Assembly (NCBI GenBank): GCA_034231615.1
Contig: CM067302.1
Span: forward strand, 8,335,114 to 8,399,113
Direction: 5' to 3'
Length of the DNA: 64,000 nucleotides
Origin: Meghimatium bilineatum
Lineage: Eukaryota; Mollusca; Gastropoda; Stylommatophora; Philomycidae
Part shown: in pieces, positions 1-12,897 of the stretch
How positions within the stretch are numbered: position 1 is the stretch's first letter
Layout: every line of letters begins with the position of its first letter
Notes under the pieces: generated by a model
What the model was told of the DNA's origin: nothing
Database searches by the model: none
What the model saw: the letters and a program-made list of their open reading frames with translations, nothing else
Made by a program: the position numbers and the translations under genes

Positions 1-3000
1 AGAAACACATCCTACTTGGAAATCTAGCAGAAACATCCTACTGGAAATCTAACAGAAACATCCTACTGGAAATCTAGCAGAAACATCCTACTGGAAATCT
101 AGCAGAAACACATCCTACAGGAAATCTAACAGAAACATCCTACAGGAAATCTAGCAGAAACACATCCTACTGGAAATCTAGCAGAAACATCCTACTGGAA
201 ATCTAGCAGAAACACATCCTACTGGAAATCTAGCAGAAACACATCATACAGGAAATCTAACAGAAACATCCTACTGGAAATCTAGCAGAAACATCCTACT
301 GGAAATCTAGCAGAAACATCCTACTGGAAATCTAGCAGAAACACATCCTACTGGAAATCTAGCAGAAACACATCATACAGGAAATCTAACAGAAACATCC
401 TACTGGAAATCTAGCAGAAACACATCATACAGGAAATCTAACAGAAACATCCTACAGGAAATCTAGCAGAAACACATCCTACTGGAAATCTAGCAGAAAC
501 ACATCCTACTTGGAAATCTAGCAGAAACACATCATACAGGAAATCTAACAGAAACATCCTACTGGAAATCTAGCAGAAACACATCCTACTGGAAATCTAG
601 CAGAAACACATCCTACTGGAAATCTAGCAGAAACACATCCTACTGGAAATCTAGCAGAAACATCCTACTTGGAAATCTAGCAGAAACATCCTACTGGAAA
701 TCTAACAGAAACATCCTACTGGAAATCTAGCAGAAACACATCCTACTGGAAATCTAGCAGAAACATCCTACTGGAAATCTAGCAGAAACACATCCTACAG
801 GAAATCTAACAGAAACATCCTACTGGAAATCTAGCAGAAACACATCCTACTGGAAATCTAGCAGAAACACATCCTACTGGAAATCTAGCAGAAACATCCT
901 ACTGGAAATCTAGCAGAAACACATCATACAGGAAATCTAACAGAAACATCCTACTGGAAATCTAGCAGAAACACATCCTACTGGAAATCTAGCAGAAACA
1001 TCCTACTGGAAATCTAGCAGAAACACATCATACAGGAAATCTAACAGAAACATCCTACTGGAAATCTAGCAGAAACACATCATACAGGAAATCTAGCAGA
1101 AACACATCCTACTGGAAATCTAGCAGAAACACATCCTACTGGAAATCTAGCAGAAACATCCTACTGGAAATCTAGCAGAAACACATCCTACAGGAAATCT
1201 AGCAGAAACACATCCTACTGGAAATCTAGCAGAAACACATCCTACTGGAAATCTAGCAGAAACATCCTACTGGAAATCTAGCAGAAACACATCATACAGG
1301 AAATCTAACAGAAACATCCTACTGGAAATCTAGTAGAAACATCCTACTGGAAATCTAGCAGAAACACATCATACAGGAAATCTAGCAGAAACATCCTACT
1401 GGAAATCTAGCAGAAACATCCTACTGGAAATCTAGCAGAAACACATCATACAGGAAATCTAACAGAAACATCCTACTGGAAATCTAGCAGAAACACATCA
1501 TACAGGAAATCTAACAGAAACATCCTACTGGAAATCTAGCAGAAACATCCTACTGGAAATCTAGCAGAAACACATCATACAGGAAATCTAACAGAAACAT
1601 CCTACTGGAAATCTAGCAGAAACATCCTACTGGAAATCTAGCAGAAACACATCATACAGGAAATCTAACAGAAACATCCTACTGGAAATCTAGCAGAAAC
1701 ATCCTACTGGAAATCTAGCAGAAACACATCATACAGGAAATCTAACAGAAACATCCTACTGGAAATCTAGCAGAAACATCCTACTGGAAATCTAGCAGAA
1801 ACACATCCTACTGGAAATCTAGCAGAAACACATCCTACTGGAAATCTAGCAGAAACACATCCTACTGGAAATCTAGCAGAAACACATCATACAGGAAATC
1901 TAACAGAAACATCCTACTGGAAATCTAGCAGAAACATCCTACTGGAAATCTAGCAGAAACACATCCTACTGGAAATCTAGCAGAAACATCCTACTGGAAA
2001 TCTAGCAGAAACACATCATACAGGAAATCTAGCAGAAACATCCTACTGGAAATCTAGCAGAAACACATCATACAGGAAATCTAACAGAAACATCCTACTG
2101 GAAATCTAGCAGAAACACATCATACAGGAAATCTAACAGAAACATCCTACTGGAAATCTAGCAGAAACACATCATACAGGAAATCTAACAGAAACATCCT
2201 ACTGGAAATCTAGCAGAAACATCCTACTGGAAATCTAGCAGAAACATCCTACTGGAAATCTAGCAGAAACACATCATACAGGAAATCTAGCAGAAACATC
2301 CTACTGGAAATCTAGCAGAAACACATCATACAGGAAATCTAACAGAAACATCCTACTGGAAATCTAGCAGAAACACATCATACAGGAAATCTAACAGAAA
2401 CATCCTACTGGAAATCTAGCAGAAACATCCTACTGGAAATCTAGCAGAAACACATCATACAGGAAATCTAACAGAAACATCCTACTGGAAATCTAGCAGA
2501 AACATCCTACTGGAAATCTAGCAGAAACACATCCTACTGGAAATCTAGCAGAAACATCCTACTGGAAATCTAGCAGAAACACATCATACAGGAAATCTAA
2601 CAGAAACATCCTACTGGAAATCTAGCAGAAACACATCATACAGGAAATCTAACAGAAACATCCTACTGGAAATCTAGCAGAAACATCCTACTGGAAATCT
2701 AGCAGAAACACATCATACAGGAAATCTAACAGAAACATCCTACTGGAAATCTAGCAGAAACATCCTACTGGAAATCTAGCAGAAACACATCATACAGGAA
2801 ATCTAACAGAAACATCCTACTGGAAATCTAGCAGAAACATCCTACTGGAAATCTAGCAGAAACACATCCTACTGGAAATCTAGCAGAAACATCCTACTGG
2901 AAATCTAGCAGAAACACATCATACAGGAAATCTAACAGAAACATCCTACTGGAAATCTAGCAGAAACATCCTACTGGAAATCTAGCAGAAACACATCCTA

Positions 3001-6000
3001 CTGGAAATCTAGCAGAAACACATCATACAGGAAATCTAACAGAAACATCCTACTGGAAATCTAGCAGAAACATCCTACTGGAAATCTAGCAGAAACACAT
3101 CCTACTGGAAATCTAGCAGAAACACATCATACTGGAAATCTAACAGAAACATCCTACTGGAAATCTAGCAGAAACATCCTACTGGAAATCTAGCAGAAAC
3201 ATCCTACTGGAAATCTAGCAGAAACATCCTACTGGAAATCTAGCAGAAACACATCCTACTGGAAATCTAGCAGAAACACATCATACAGGAAATCTAACAG
3301 AAACATCCTACTGGAAATCTAGCAGAAACATCCTACTGGAAATCTAGCAGAAACATCCTACTGGAAATCTAGCAGAAACATCCTACAGGAAATCTAGCAG
3401 AAACATCCTACTGGAAATCTAGCAGAAACACATCCTACTGGAAATCTAGCAGAAACACATCCTACTGGAAATCTAGCAGAAACATCCTACTGGAAATCTA
3501 GCAGAAACACATCATACAGGAAATCTAACAGAAACATCCTACTGGAAATCTAGCAGAAACATCCTACTGGAAATCTAGCAGAAACACATCATACAGGAAA
3601 TCTAGCAGAAACACATCATACAGGAAATCTAACAGAAACATCCTACTGGAAATCTAGCAGAAACATCCTACTGGAAATCTAGCAGAAACACATCCTACTG
3701 GAAATCTAGCAGAAACATCCTACTGGAAATCTAGCAGAAACACATCCTACTGGAAATCTAACAGAAACACATCCTACTGGAAATCTAGCAGAAACATCCT
3801 ACTGGAAATCTAGCAGAAACACATCCTACAGGAAATCTAGCAGAAACATCCTACTGGAAATCTAGCAGAAACACATCCTACTGGAAATCTAACAGAAACA
3901 TCCTACTGGAAATCTAGCAGAAACATCCTACTGGAAATCTAGCAGAAACATCCTACTGGAAATCTAACAGAAACATCCTACTGGAAATCTAGCAGAAACA
4001 CATCCTACAGGAAATCTAACAGAAACATCCTACTGGAAATCTAGCAGAAACATCCTACTGGAAATCTAGCAGAAACACATCCTACTGGAAATCTAACAGA
4101 AACATCCTACTGGAAATCTAGCAGAAACACATCCTACTTGGAAATCTAGCAGAAACACATCCTACTGGAAATCTAGCAGAAACACATCATACAGGAAATC
4201 TAACAGAAACATCCTACTGGAAATCTAGCAGAAACATCCTACTGGAAATCTAGCAGAAACACATCATACAGGAAATCTAACAGAAACATCCTACTGGAAA
4301 TCTAGCAGAAACACATCCTACTGGAAATCTAACAGAAACATCCTACTGGAAATCTAGCAGAAACATCCTACTGGAAATCTAGCAGAAACACATCATACAG
4401 GAAATCTAACAGAAACATCCTACTGGAAATCTAGCAGAAACATCCTACTGGAAATCTAGCAGAAACACATCATACAGGAAATCTAACAGAAACATCCTAC
4501 TGGAAATCTAGCAGAAACATCCTACTGGAAATCTAGCAGAAACACATCATACAGGAAATCTAACAGAAACATCCTACTGGAAATCTAGCAGAAACACATC
4601 ATACAGGAAATCTAACAGAAACATCCTACTGGAAATCTAGCAGAAACACATCCTACAGGAAATCTAACAGAAACATCCTACTGGAAATCTAGCAGAAACA
4701 TCCTACTGGAAATCTAGCAGAAACACATCCTACAGGAAATCTAACAGAAACATCCTACTGGAAATCTAGCAGAAACACATCCTACAGGAAATCTAACAGA
4801 AACATCCTACTGGAAATCTAACAGAAACATCCTACTGGAAATCTAGCAGAAACACATCCTACAGGAAATCTAACAGAAACATCCTACTGGAAATCTAGCA
4901 GAAACATCCTACTGGAAATCTAGCAGAAACACATCATACAGGAAATCTAACAGAAACATCCTACTGGAAATCTAGCAGAAACACATCCTACTGGAAATCT
5001 AACAGAAACATCCTACTGGAAATCTAGCAGAAACATCCTACTGGAAATCTAGCAGAAACACATCATACAGGAAATCTAACAGAAACATCCTACTGGAAAT
5101 CTAGCAGAAACATCCTACTGGAAATCTAGCAGAAACACATCATACAGGAAATCTAACAGAAACATCCTACTGGAAATCTAGCAGAAACACATCCTACAGG
5201 AAATCTAACAGAAACATCCTACTGGAAATCTAGCAGAAACATCCTACTGGAAATCTAGCAGAAACACATCATACAGGAAATCTAACAGAAACATCCTACT
5301 GGAAATCTAGCAGAAACATCCTACTGGAAATCTAGCAGAAACACATCCTACAGGAAATCTAGCAGAAACACATCCTACAGGAAATCTAGCAGAAACACAT
5401 CATACAGGAAATCTAACAGAAACATCCTACAGGAAATCTAGCAGAAACACATCCTACTGGAAATCTAGCAGAAACACATCATACAGGAAATCTAACAGAA
5501 ACATCCTACTGGAAATCTAGCAGAAACATCCTACTGGAAATCTAGCAGAAACACATCATACAGGAAATCTAACAGAAACATCCTACTGGAAATCTAGCAG
5601 AAACATCCTACTGGAAATCTAGCAGAAACACATCATACAGGAAATCTAGCAGAAACATCCTAATGGAAATCTAGCAGAAATATCCTACTGGAAATCTAGC
5701 AGAAACACATCATACAGGAAATCTAGCAGAAATATCCTACTACAAATCTAGCAGAAACACATCCTACTGGAAATCTAGCAGAAACATCCTACTGGAAATC
5801 TAGCAGAAATATCCTACTGGAAATCTAGCAGAAACATCCTAATGGAAATCTAGCAGAAATATCCTACTGGAAATCTAGCAGAAACACATCATACAGGAAA
5901 TCTAGCAGAAATATCCTACTACAAATCTAGCAGAAACACATCCTACAGGAAATCTAGCAGAAACATCCTAATGGAAATCTAGCAGAAATATCCTACAGGA

Positions 6001-7535
6001 AATCTAGCAGAAATATCCTACTGGAAATCTAACAGAAACATCCTACTGGAAATCTAACAGAAACACATCCTACTGGAAATCTAGGAGAAACATCCTACTG
6101 GAAATCTAGCAGAAACACATCCTACAGGAAATCTAACAGAAACATCCTACTGGAAATCTAACAGAAACATCCTACTGGAAATCTAGCAGAAACACATCCT
6201 ACTGGAAATCTAGCAGAAACACATCATACAGGAAATCTAACAGAAACATCCTACTGGAAATCTAGCAGAAACATCCTACTGGAAATCTAGCAGAAACACA
6301 TCATACAGGAAATCTAACAGAAACATCCTACTGGAAATCTAACAGAAACATCCTACTGGAAATCTAGCAGAAACACATCCTACAGGAAATCTAACAGAAA
6401 CATCCTACTGGAAATCTAACAGAAACATCCTACTGGAAATCTAGCAGAAACATCCTACTGGAAATCTAGCAGAAACATCCTACTGGAAATCTAACAGAAA
6501 CATCCTACTGGAAATCTAGCAGAAACACATCATACAGGAAATCTAACAGAAACATCCTACTGGAAATCTAGCAGAAACATCCTACTGGAAATCTAGCAGA
6601 AACATCATACTGGAAATCTAACAGAAACATCCTACTGGAAATCTAGCAGAAACACATCATACAGGAAATCTAACAGAAACATCATACTGGAAATCTAGCA
6701 GAAACATCCTACTGGAAATCTAGCAGAAACATCCTACTGGAAATCTAGCAGAAACACATCATACAGGAAATCTAACAGAAACATCCTACTGGAAATCTAG
6801 CAGAAACATCCTACTGGAAATCTAGCAGAAACATCATACTGGAAATCTAGCAGAAACATCCTACTGGAAATCTAGCAGAAACATCCTACTGGAAATCTAA
6901 CAGAAACATCCTACTGGAAATCTAGCAGAAACACATCATACAGGAAATCTAACAGAAACATCCTACTGGAAATCTAGCAGAAACATCCTACTGGAAATCT
7001 AACAGAAACATCCTACTGGAAATCTAGCAGAAACACATCATACAGGAAATCTAACAGAAACATCCTACTGGAAATCTAGCAGAAACATCCTACTGGAAAT
7101 CTAGCAGAAACATCCTACTGGAAATCTAGCAGAAACATCCTACTGGAAATCTAGCAGAAACATCCTACTGGAAATCTAGCAGAAACATCATACTGGAAAT
7201 CTAACAGAAACATCCTACTGGAAATCTAACAGAAACATCCTACTGGAAATCTAAAAGAAACACATCCTACTGGAAATCTAACAGAAACATCCTACTGGAA
7301 ATCTAGCAGAAACACATCCTACTGGAAATCTAGCAGAAACACATCATACAGGAAATCTAACAGAAACATCCTACTGGAAATCTAGCAGAAACATCCTACT
7401 GGAAATCTAGCAGAAACACATCCTACAGGAAATCTAACAGAAACATCCTACAGGAAATCTAGCAGAAACATCCTAATGGAAATCTAGCAGAAATATCCTA
7501 CAGGAAATCTAGCAGAAATATCCTACTGGAAATCT
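1..7535. repeat. Satellite array, 25/27-bp units with 77-bp higher-order repeat
   Basis: The array runs without a break from the left window edge. Every unit shares the core TGGAAATCTAG or CAGGAAATCTAA, and two unit lengths alternate: 25 bp (AGAAACATCC...) and 27 bp (AGAAACACATC...). A 27-bp CACATCATACAGG unit followed by two 25-bp units recurs as a 77-bp block; CACATCATACAGG starts at 1571, 1648 and 1725, exactly 77 bp apart. Variant units (AATATCC, CTACAAATC, CCTAATGG) collect near 5650-6010 and at 7440-7530, so the array is not homogeneous. There are roughly 290 units. It has no reading frame of note. The left boundary is outside the window. Confidence 0.98.
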
Positions 7536-7549
7536 AGAAATAAAACTTA

Positions 7550-7775
7550 TGTTTCGGGAAATAACCGAAACTGGAAATCCAAAAGCTGGAGGATACACAA
7601 GGCAAATATCAAAATAAACAGAAATATGTTTTAAGTCTTTCCGATATTAGTATCATATATTACTCTTCTATATCAATATTGGTAAGACTTGTACATATTT
7701 TATGTTTATTTATTTTCATATTTACCTTGTGTTTCCCCCATCTTCGGGGTTTCCAGTTTCCCAAATAATTTCATT
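7550..7775. mobile_element. Foldback (inverted-repeat) element, MITE-like
   Basis: Two arms of about 95 bp are imperfect reverse complements. The left arm holds GAAACTGGAAATCC, ACACAAGGCAAATAT and AAGTCTTTCCGATATT. The right arm holds AATATTGGTAAGACTT, ATATTTACCTTGTGTTT and GGTTTCCAGTTTCCC. Only about 15 bp separates them. It has no coding capacity. The class is unknown: it could be a non-autonomous DNA transposon or a simple inverted duplication. It directly abuts the end of the large satellite, and its arm tip (AAACTGGAAATCC) resembles the satellite core. Confidence 0.7.
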
Positions 7776-7839
7776 TCATTTAATAATTTCAATTATTTCA
7801 ATTAATTAGACTGACTAAACAGACTGAACATTTCAAAAC

Positions 7840-9135
7840 AAGATCTGAATAAGACAAGGTTGCATGTTTTCGCTGCTACAAAGAGTAAATGTTGAAAGCA
7901 ACATATACATGGACAAAATAATTAAAGAAACTGATATAAAAAAAAACAACAACAACAACATTGTAAATAAAACTGGTGAGGAATTAAATAATGAAATCGT
8001 GAACTACTTTTTTCCAAATATCACAGTCTATTAAATGAAAATGAGGAAAATTTGCGGAAACCACATTAATTCATTGCTATTAGCATATACGAAGAAGAAC
8101 ATGAAAATTAAAGTACAAAAAAAAAACAAACCAACCCACCAAACCACAGAGGATATAACAATAAACAAGTTTGCAACACCAATGGGCATAACAATATTTA
8201 ATACCAAAGTGAAACAAGCCAAAGAATTTAAATATCTAAAAACCATTTTTTTTCGTAAAAATGAAAAACTAGACAGAGAAAAGGACACAAGTTATCTAAA
8301 AACAAACACAGTGACTTTCACCATTATCTTCATCCAAAGATAAAGAAGGAAATCAAAAGATAGAAAATATCTTTTATACCAGCTTTTATAGCCCAAGGAA
8401 AGCCTCCTTGCACTGCTTTACAGGAAAACATGCAGTAACGAAAGTTTTTATACCAACACTTTGTTTACAATACCAAACATGATCTTTAAAAGTCTGACAG
8501 CAGAGGAAAATCGTTACATGTGAAATGAAGTGTCTGAGTAAATCTGAAATGGTTACTAAAAATAGACAAAATAGTAAATGAAGAAAATAGGGTAAGAGAT
8601 GGTATAATATCATATAGTGAACTTATCGAAAGACATCCGGAGTTACATCGGACATGCGCTACGAATGGATACTGAAAGACTCCCCTGTCAAGCTTTAATG
8701 TGGTCACCAAAAGGCAAGAGAAAACGAGGAAGAACAAAAGAAACTTTACGTAGAACTACTACAAGAGAACGTTTCACCATCGGTATCAGAAACAATGAAT
8801 ATCTAAAACTAATTGCAATGAAACGAGAGACATGGAAATATATGACATCTGCCTTTGGCCCTAGAGAAATAAACCAACTAAACGAAACAATCGAAAGCCA
8901 ATCGAAAGACAGCAAGTAAAATGGTTCGGTCACCTTATGAGAATAAATGCAAACCAAATACCAATAATAACATAAAATAAAATATATCAGGACATAAAGC
9001 TAAAGGTAGACAAAGAAAACTGGATAGAAAACATCTAGATAATTGTGAACACACTTGGACTCAACGAAACCAAGGCGACACGTCTGGCCTTGGAGCGACA
9101 ACTGAACCTCCCAATATTAAGCTCAACCAGAAGTG
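7840..9135 (+). pseudogene. LINE-A reverse transcriptase 3' region, decayed and interrupted
   Basis: This is a remnant of a non-LTR retrotransposon polyprotein (endonuclease-reverse transcriptase type). At about 7855 the sequence still reads like the RT segment RQGCMFS, then YMDKII. At 8205-8250 it reads KVKQAKEFKYL, the conserved block after the catalytic palm. Near 8920-9000 it reads WFGHLMRINANQI, typical of the C-terminal tail. There are many stops and frame changes. A second copy of the same family lies at 58025-58740 and aligns along its length, which supports treating this as one element. It is split by an unrelated LINE fragment at 8636-8900. It is non-functional. Confidence 0.75.
8636..8900 (+). 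mobile_element. LINE-J 3' end nested inside LINE-A, 11-bp TSD
   Basis: Translation gives GHALRMDTERLPCQALMWSP then GKRKRGRTKETLRRT. This is the usual C-terminal tail of endonuclease-RT LINEs (GH..RM...RLP.QAL.W.P.GKR.RGR.K.T.RR). The fragment interrupts LINE-A: the sequence on both sides resumes colinearly with the uninterrupted copy at 58025. It is bracketed by the perfect direct repeat ATCGAAAGACA at 8625-8635 and 8901-8911, as expected for target-primed insertion of a severely 5'-truncated copy. The frame is open over about 100 codons but is only a tail fragment. Confidence 0.8.
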
Positions 9136-9299
9136 TGGATAATAACATCTGTCATTCACCTGGGAAAAAACAAAAGGCAATTATTCTTGCCAGAAAATCG
9201 TAAGGTTAATGGGAAAGATATAAGAATAGTAAGAAATATGTAGCACCCCCCCCCCATTGGAAACAAACAGCTGCGATGCGAGTAACAGCACTATATGAA

Positions 9300-10233
9300 G
9301 ATTTCAAATAATAGAAATGAGTATCAGGCAAGGTTGTGTAATGTCACCGGATCTTTCCTCCCTGTATACAGAATACATTGTGAGAAATATAGAAAATATG
9401 TCAGGAATAAATGTGGTAGGATGCTATATAAATAACTTGAGATATGCTGACGACACAGAACTGATCGCAGGAAGCGAACAAGAACTGCAAGCCCTATTAG
9501 ATAAAGTAGTGAAGGAAAGTGAAAACAAAGGCCTCAGTTTAAAGAAAAAGAAAACAGAAATAATTGTTGTAACGAAGAGACAAACACCACGAAGATGCAA
9601 CATAATAATTAATGACACAAAATTAGCACAAGTTGAAAAGGTGAAATATCTTGGCACCCTGTTAGCATCAGAAGGTAGATGCTCAAGTGAGATAAAGAGC
9701 CGAACAGCACAAACCAAATCAGAATCCCCCCCCCAAATAAAATTAAAAAAAAATAAATAAATTAGAACCATTTTTTACAATTGAAGACTACAAATGCAGA
9801 CCCGAATTTGAGTGCTGAGATATTATATCGAACCAAGTCTTTTGCATGGACTGTAAACACAAAATTTCAAAACGAATTAGAGGCTACAGAGATGTGGTTT
9901 CTGAGAAGAATGATGAAAATACCATGGGCAGCTAAGAAAACTAATACAGAGGTTCTCCTTGATGCTAGTGTAAAAATATCAGTCGTATCAAACATTAGGG
10001 GCAGACAGTCAAGATTTCTAGGGCATGTGCTGAGAAGAACACAGCTTGAATACTTAATAACCACTGGGAAAATCAAGAGGAGAAGAGATCGGGGGCGACA
10101 ATGAGAAAAGTTGCTAGATGAACTTGTATTATGGTACGGTAGAAGTTCACCAACCGAGCTTATTGACAACACAAGAGACAGAGAATCGTGGAGAAACATG
10201 ATCGAAAACGCCATTGGCATGACACTTCATTGA
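9300..10233 (+). pseudogene. LINE-B reverse transcriptase and C-terminal tail, broken
   Basis: The first frame (9317-9760) carries RT motifs in order: IRQGCVMSPDL, LRYADDTELIAG (the YADD catalytic box) and KVKYLGTLLASEG. The second (9781-10104) has LEATEMWFLRRMMKIPWAAK and FLGHVLRRTQLEYL. The match then continues past a stop at 10102-10104 as KLLDELVLWYG to about 10233. The gap between the frames is filled by C- and A-runs (9727-9760), so the element is clearly broken. The upstream endonuclease domain is missing (5' truncation). A minus-strand copy of the same family lies at 40200-40750. Confidence 0.88.
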
Positions 10234-11014
10234 TTCAATTTTTCCTGTAACACTGATATCTGTTATAAGATAACAGCTGGTGACCCACTGTACAACTTTG
10301 ACGTCCAATCGGAATTTCTGGAGTTATCAGAACAATTATAGAATGGCTGAATCCATGGTTAGATATTAGATCACATCCTGTAACCCGTTCTATCAGCGGT
10401 TCTCAGTGTGGGTTATATGTCCTCCCTGGGTATCATGGAGAATTGCATGTGGTGGGAAGCACGGAAAAAATCGTTTTGAAATATGGGAGAGATGGCACAG
10501 ACCTTTCAAGGAAGTACACACCAAGGTAGTTACTTGAAAGATAAACAACAAGAATTATTGGGATAAAGTTTAACGCATTCCGTCCACTAGAAGTGACTAC
10601 ATGGTTACACCCGTAATCGCGAAACTTATTTACATGGAAAGGGTGTCAGGTAACCGCTTCCTCCATAAGTGTAAGAGATCTGCCGCTCAAGGTCATTTAT
10701 AGAGCTGAGTAATATGTTCTGCACAGGAGGCGGTACCGCAGCACCATTTACATTTTGATCAGTCACACGTATACAATACGCCCGTATTCTCGCAGTCACT
10801 TGTAATCGATTCCAGAGACGGGTGTTTTAAGAAGTATTGGTCCACTGTACAGAAGGTCAATGACCTTTAATTAGGCACCAGAGAAGGAGTATGGGGGGGG
10901 GGGGGACGAAAGGAAATTTATTCAAAAATGGAGACACAAAAGAAAAATTTATTAAAATAGTACATTAGGCAACCGTTTATAAGCCACCGCGTTGTATAAC
11001 TAAATTTGTGATTC
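10234..11014. other. Non-coding stretch, no gene recognised
   Basis: No supported reading frame was found. It contains CAGCGGTTCTCAGTGTGG near 10395, which resembles hAT-type terminal sequence, but no partner end was found. A G-run of about 14 bases sits near 10892-10906. The rest is unclassified single-copy-looking sequence. Confidence 0.5.
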
Positions 11015-11476
11015 AGATGTTTCTGAATGTTTAGTTATCACACTGGAAGGTAGTATAGATGTTTCTGAATGTTTAGTTATCTCACTCGTATGTAGTATAG
11101 ATGTTTCTGAATGTTTAGTTATCTCACTGGAAGGTAGTATAGATGTTTCTGAATGTTTAGTTATCTCACTGGAAGGTAGTATAGATGTTTCTGAATGTTT
11201 AGTTATCTTACTGGAAGGTAGTATAGATGTTTCTGAATGTTTAGTTATCTTACTGGAAGGTAGTATAGATGTTTCTGAATGTTTAGTTATCTTACTGGAA
11301 GGTAGTATAGATGTTTCTGAATGTTTAGTTATCTTACTGGAAGGTAGTATAGATGTTTCTGAATGTTTAGTTATCTTACTGGAAGGTAGTATAGATGTTT
11401 CTGAATGTTTAGTTATCTTACTGGAAGGTAGTATAGATGTTTCTGAATGTTTAGTTATCTTACTGGAAAGTAGTAT
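11015..11476. repeat. 42-bp tandem array, 11 copies
   Basis: The period is exactly 42 bp and the 462-bp array is exactly 11 units. Each unit contains AGATGTTTCTGAATG then TTTAGTTATC and ACTGGAAGGTAGTAT. The first units carry CACTGG or CTCACTCG variants and the later ones are homogenised to TTACTGG. The reverse complement shares GATAACTAAACAT and CTATACT with the 40-bp array at 19818-20930, so the two appear related. Confidence 0.97.
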
Positions 11477-11534
11477 AGTTTGCCGTTGCTAGATTTTCTA
11501 ATTTATTTTGAAGTTCTTATCTTACCAGTCTGAA

Positions 11535-12566
11535 AGACATGCACGACAGCATGGGCCTCTTTTCTTTGGCATGTGATGCGTTCGGTCTCACCATCAGCAA
11601 CGCGAAGACTTTAGTAATGTATCAACCAGCGCCAGGTGTCCCCTACACAGAGCCAGTGATCACAGTAAAGGGACAAAAACTTAATACTGCCAATAAGTTT
11701 GTATATCGCGGCAGCACACTATCACAAACTGCGACAATTGATGAGGATGTTGCCCTGCGTATTACTCGTGCCAGTACAGCATTCGGGAGCCTTCGTGCCA
11801 ACGTCTGGATCAGGCGTGTTCTTAGTCTGACAACTAAGTTGGACGTGTGGTTCTACCAACACTGCTTTATGCTGCGTCATCCTGGACTGTCTATGTGAGA
11901 CACGCTCGACAGCTTAACTCTTTTCATCTTCGGTGCCTACGAAACCTCATGGGAGTACGTTGGCAGGATCGTGTACCAGATACGGAAATTCTTCAGAAGT
12001 CCCGTATGCAAAGCATTCATGCAATGCTGACTAGGTCCAAACTCAGCTGGACTGGCTACATCGTCCGTATGCCAGACAAGCACCTTCCAAAGAGATTATT
12101 CTATGGGGAATTGTGCGAAGGTAAACGTTCAAGTGGAGGGCAGAAAAAGCGCTTAAATGATCGCATAAAAAGCTCTCTCAAGCACTGCAGCATCGATCCT
12201 AGATCTTGGGAGACTACAGCACTTTATTTCTCAGCCTGGCACACTCAGATCACTGCTGGCATCACGAAATTTGAAAAAGAAAGAAAACTGCGGGCAATCC
12301 ACAAGCGCAAGAAGCGGAAGGACAAATCCGTAAATTCTCCTACCCCGAACCTTCAGCACTCCTGCAAGCACTGCAATAGAACTTTCCGTGCACGAATCGG
12401 ACTCATCGGGCATCTACGAACTCACAAACTAAATTAGTTGATTACCAATTTTAATTATATATATATATATATATTTTTTTCCCCCATCTCATTTAATATT
12501 TTTTTTCATTCCATGCTCATCTTCGCTTGCGAAGAAGGAACACCATCATCATCATCATCATCATCT
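11535..12566 (+). pseudogene. LINE-C RT C-terminus with terminal C2H2 zinc finger and 3' UTR
   Basis: The first frame (11539-11898) reads FGLTISNAKTLVMYQPAPG, the RT segment after the palm. The second (11847-12434) reads LLYAASSWTVYVRHARQLN, MGVRWQDRVPDTEIL and LSWTGYIVRMPDKHLPKRL. It ends in a zinc finger, CKHCNRTFRARIGLIGH then LRTH (C-x2-C-x12-H-x3-H), typical of this LINE group. One frame change near 11845 joins the two parts, and the product stops at 12435. The 3' UTR holds an AT run, the small hairpin TTCGCTTGCGAA and a (CAT)n tail at 12541-12566. The copy is 5'-truncated, and the second frame is otherwise well kept. Confidence 0.9.
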
Positions 12567-12897
12567 GTTATCGCTAAATATAAATAACGAACTAAACGCT
12601 AAACCGTCATTCAAAGTACTGGTAGAGCAAAGGTCCTATATCCTCCTCTGTTCACAAACTGCAGCTGCAGATTTCACGTCGTACAGTGTGTCCTCAGTGT
12701 CATTTCTTGAAAAGGCAGATATTTTCTTCCATCAAGCGTGTTCATTATCATTTCTGTTACTCTGTGTATACGCTGACACACCTTCTTTCACAAGATCTAG
12801 CTGTCACTTTGACACTCTATAGGCCAAAGTTCCTGAATCGCCTATTACGACATATCTGCCAGCTGATAAAACCAGGAATTGTTACGAACAATTAACG
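12567..12897. other. Non-coding stretch
   Basis: No recognisable domain was found. The 69-codon frame at 12686-12895 shows no motif and is not supported. Confidence 0.5.

Noticed and set aside
1-7535. CRISPR array (regular short repeats)
   Set aside because: There are no unique spacers. Units directly abut each other, and the sequence context is eukaryotic.
9317-10104. Active reverse transcriptase gene
   Set aside because: Only the RT palm onward is present, in separate frames, with homopolymer runs between them.
10390-10420. Left end of a hAT-like transposon
   Set aside because: The GGTTCTCAG word is present, but no matching right end or target duplication was found nearby.
12686-12895. 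Small secreted protein of 69 residues
   Set aside because: No motif, no signal peptide and no support from the context; such frames are expected by chance.
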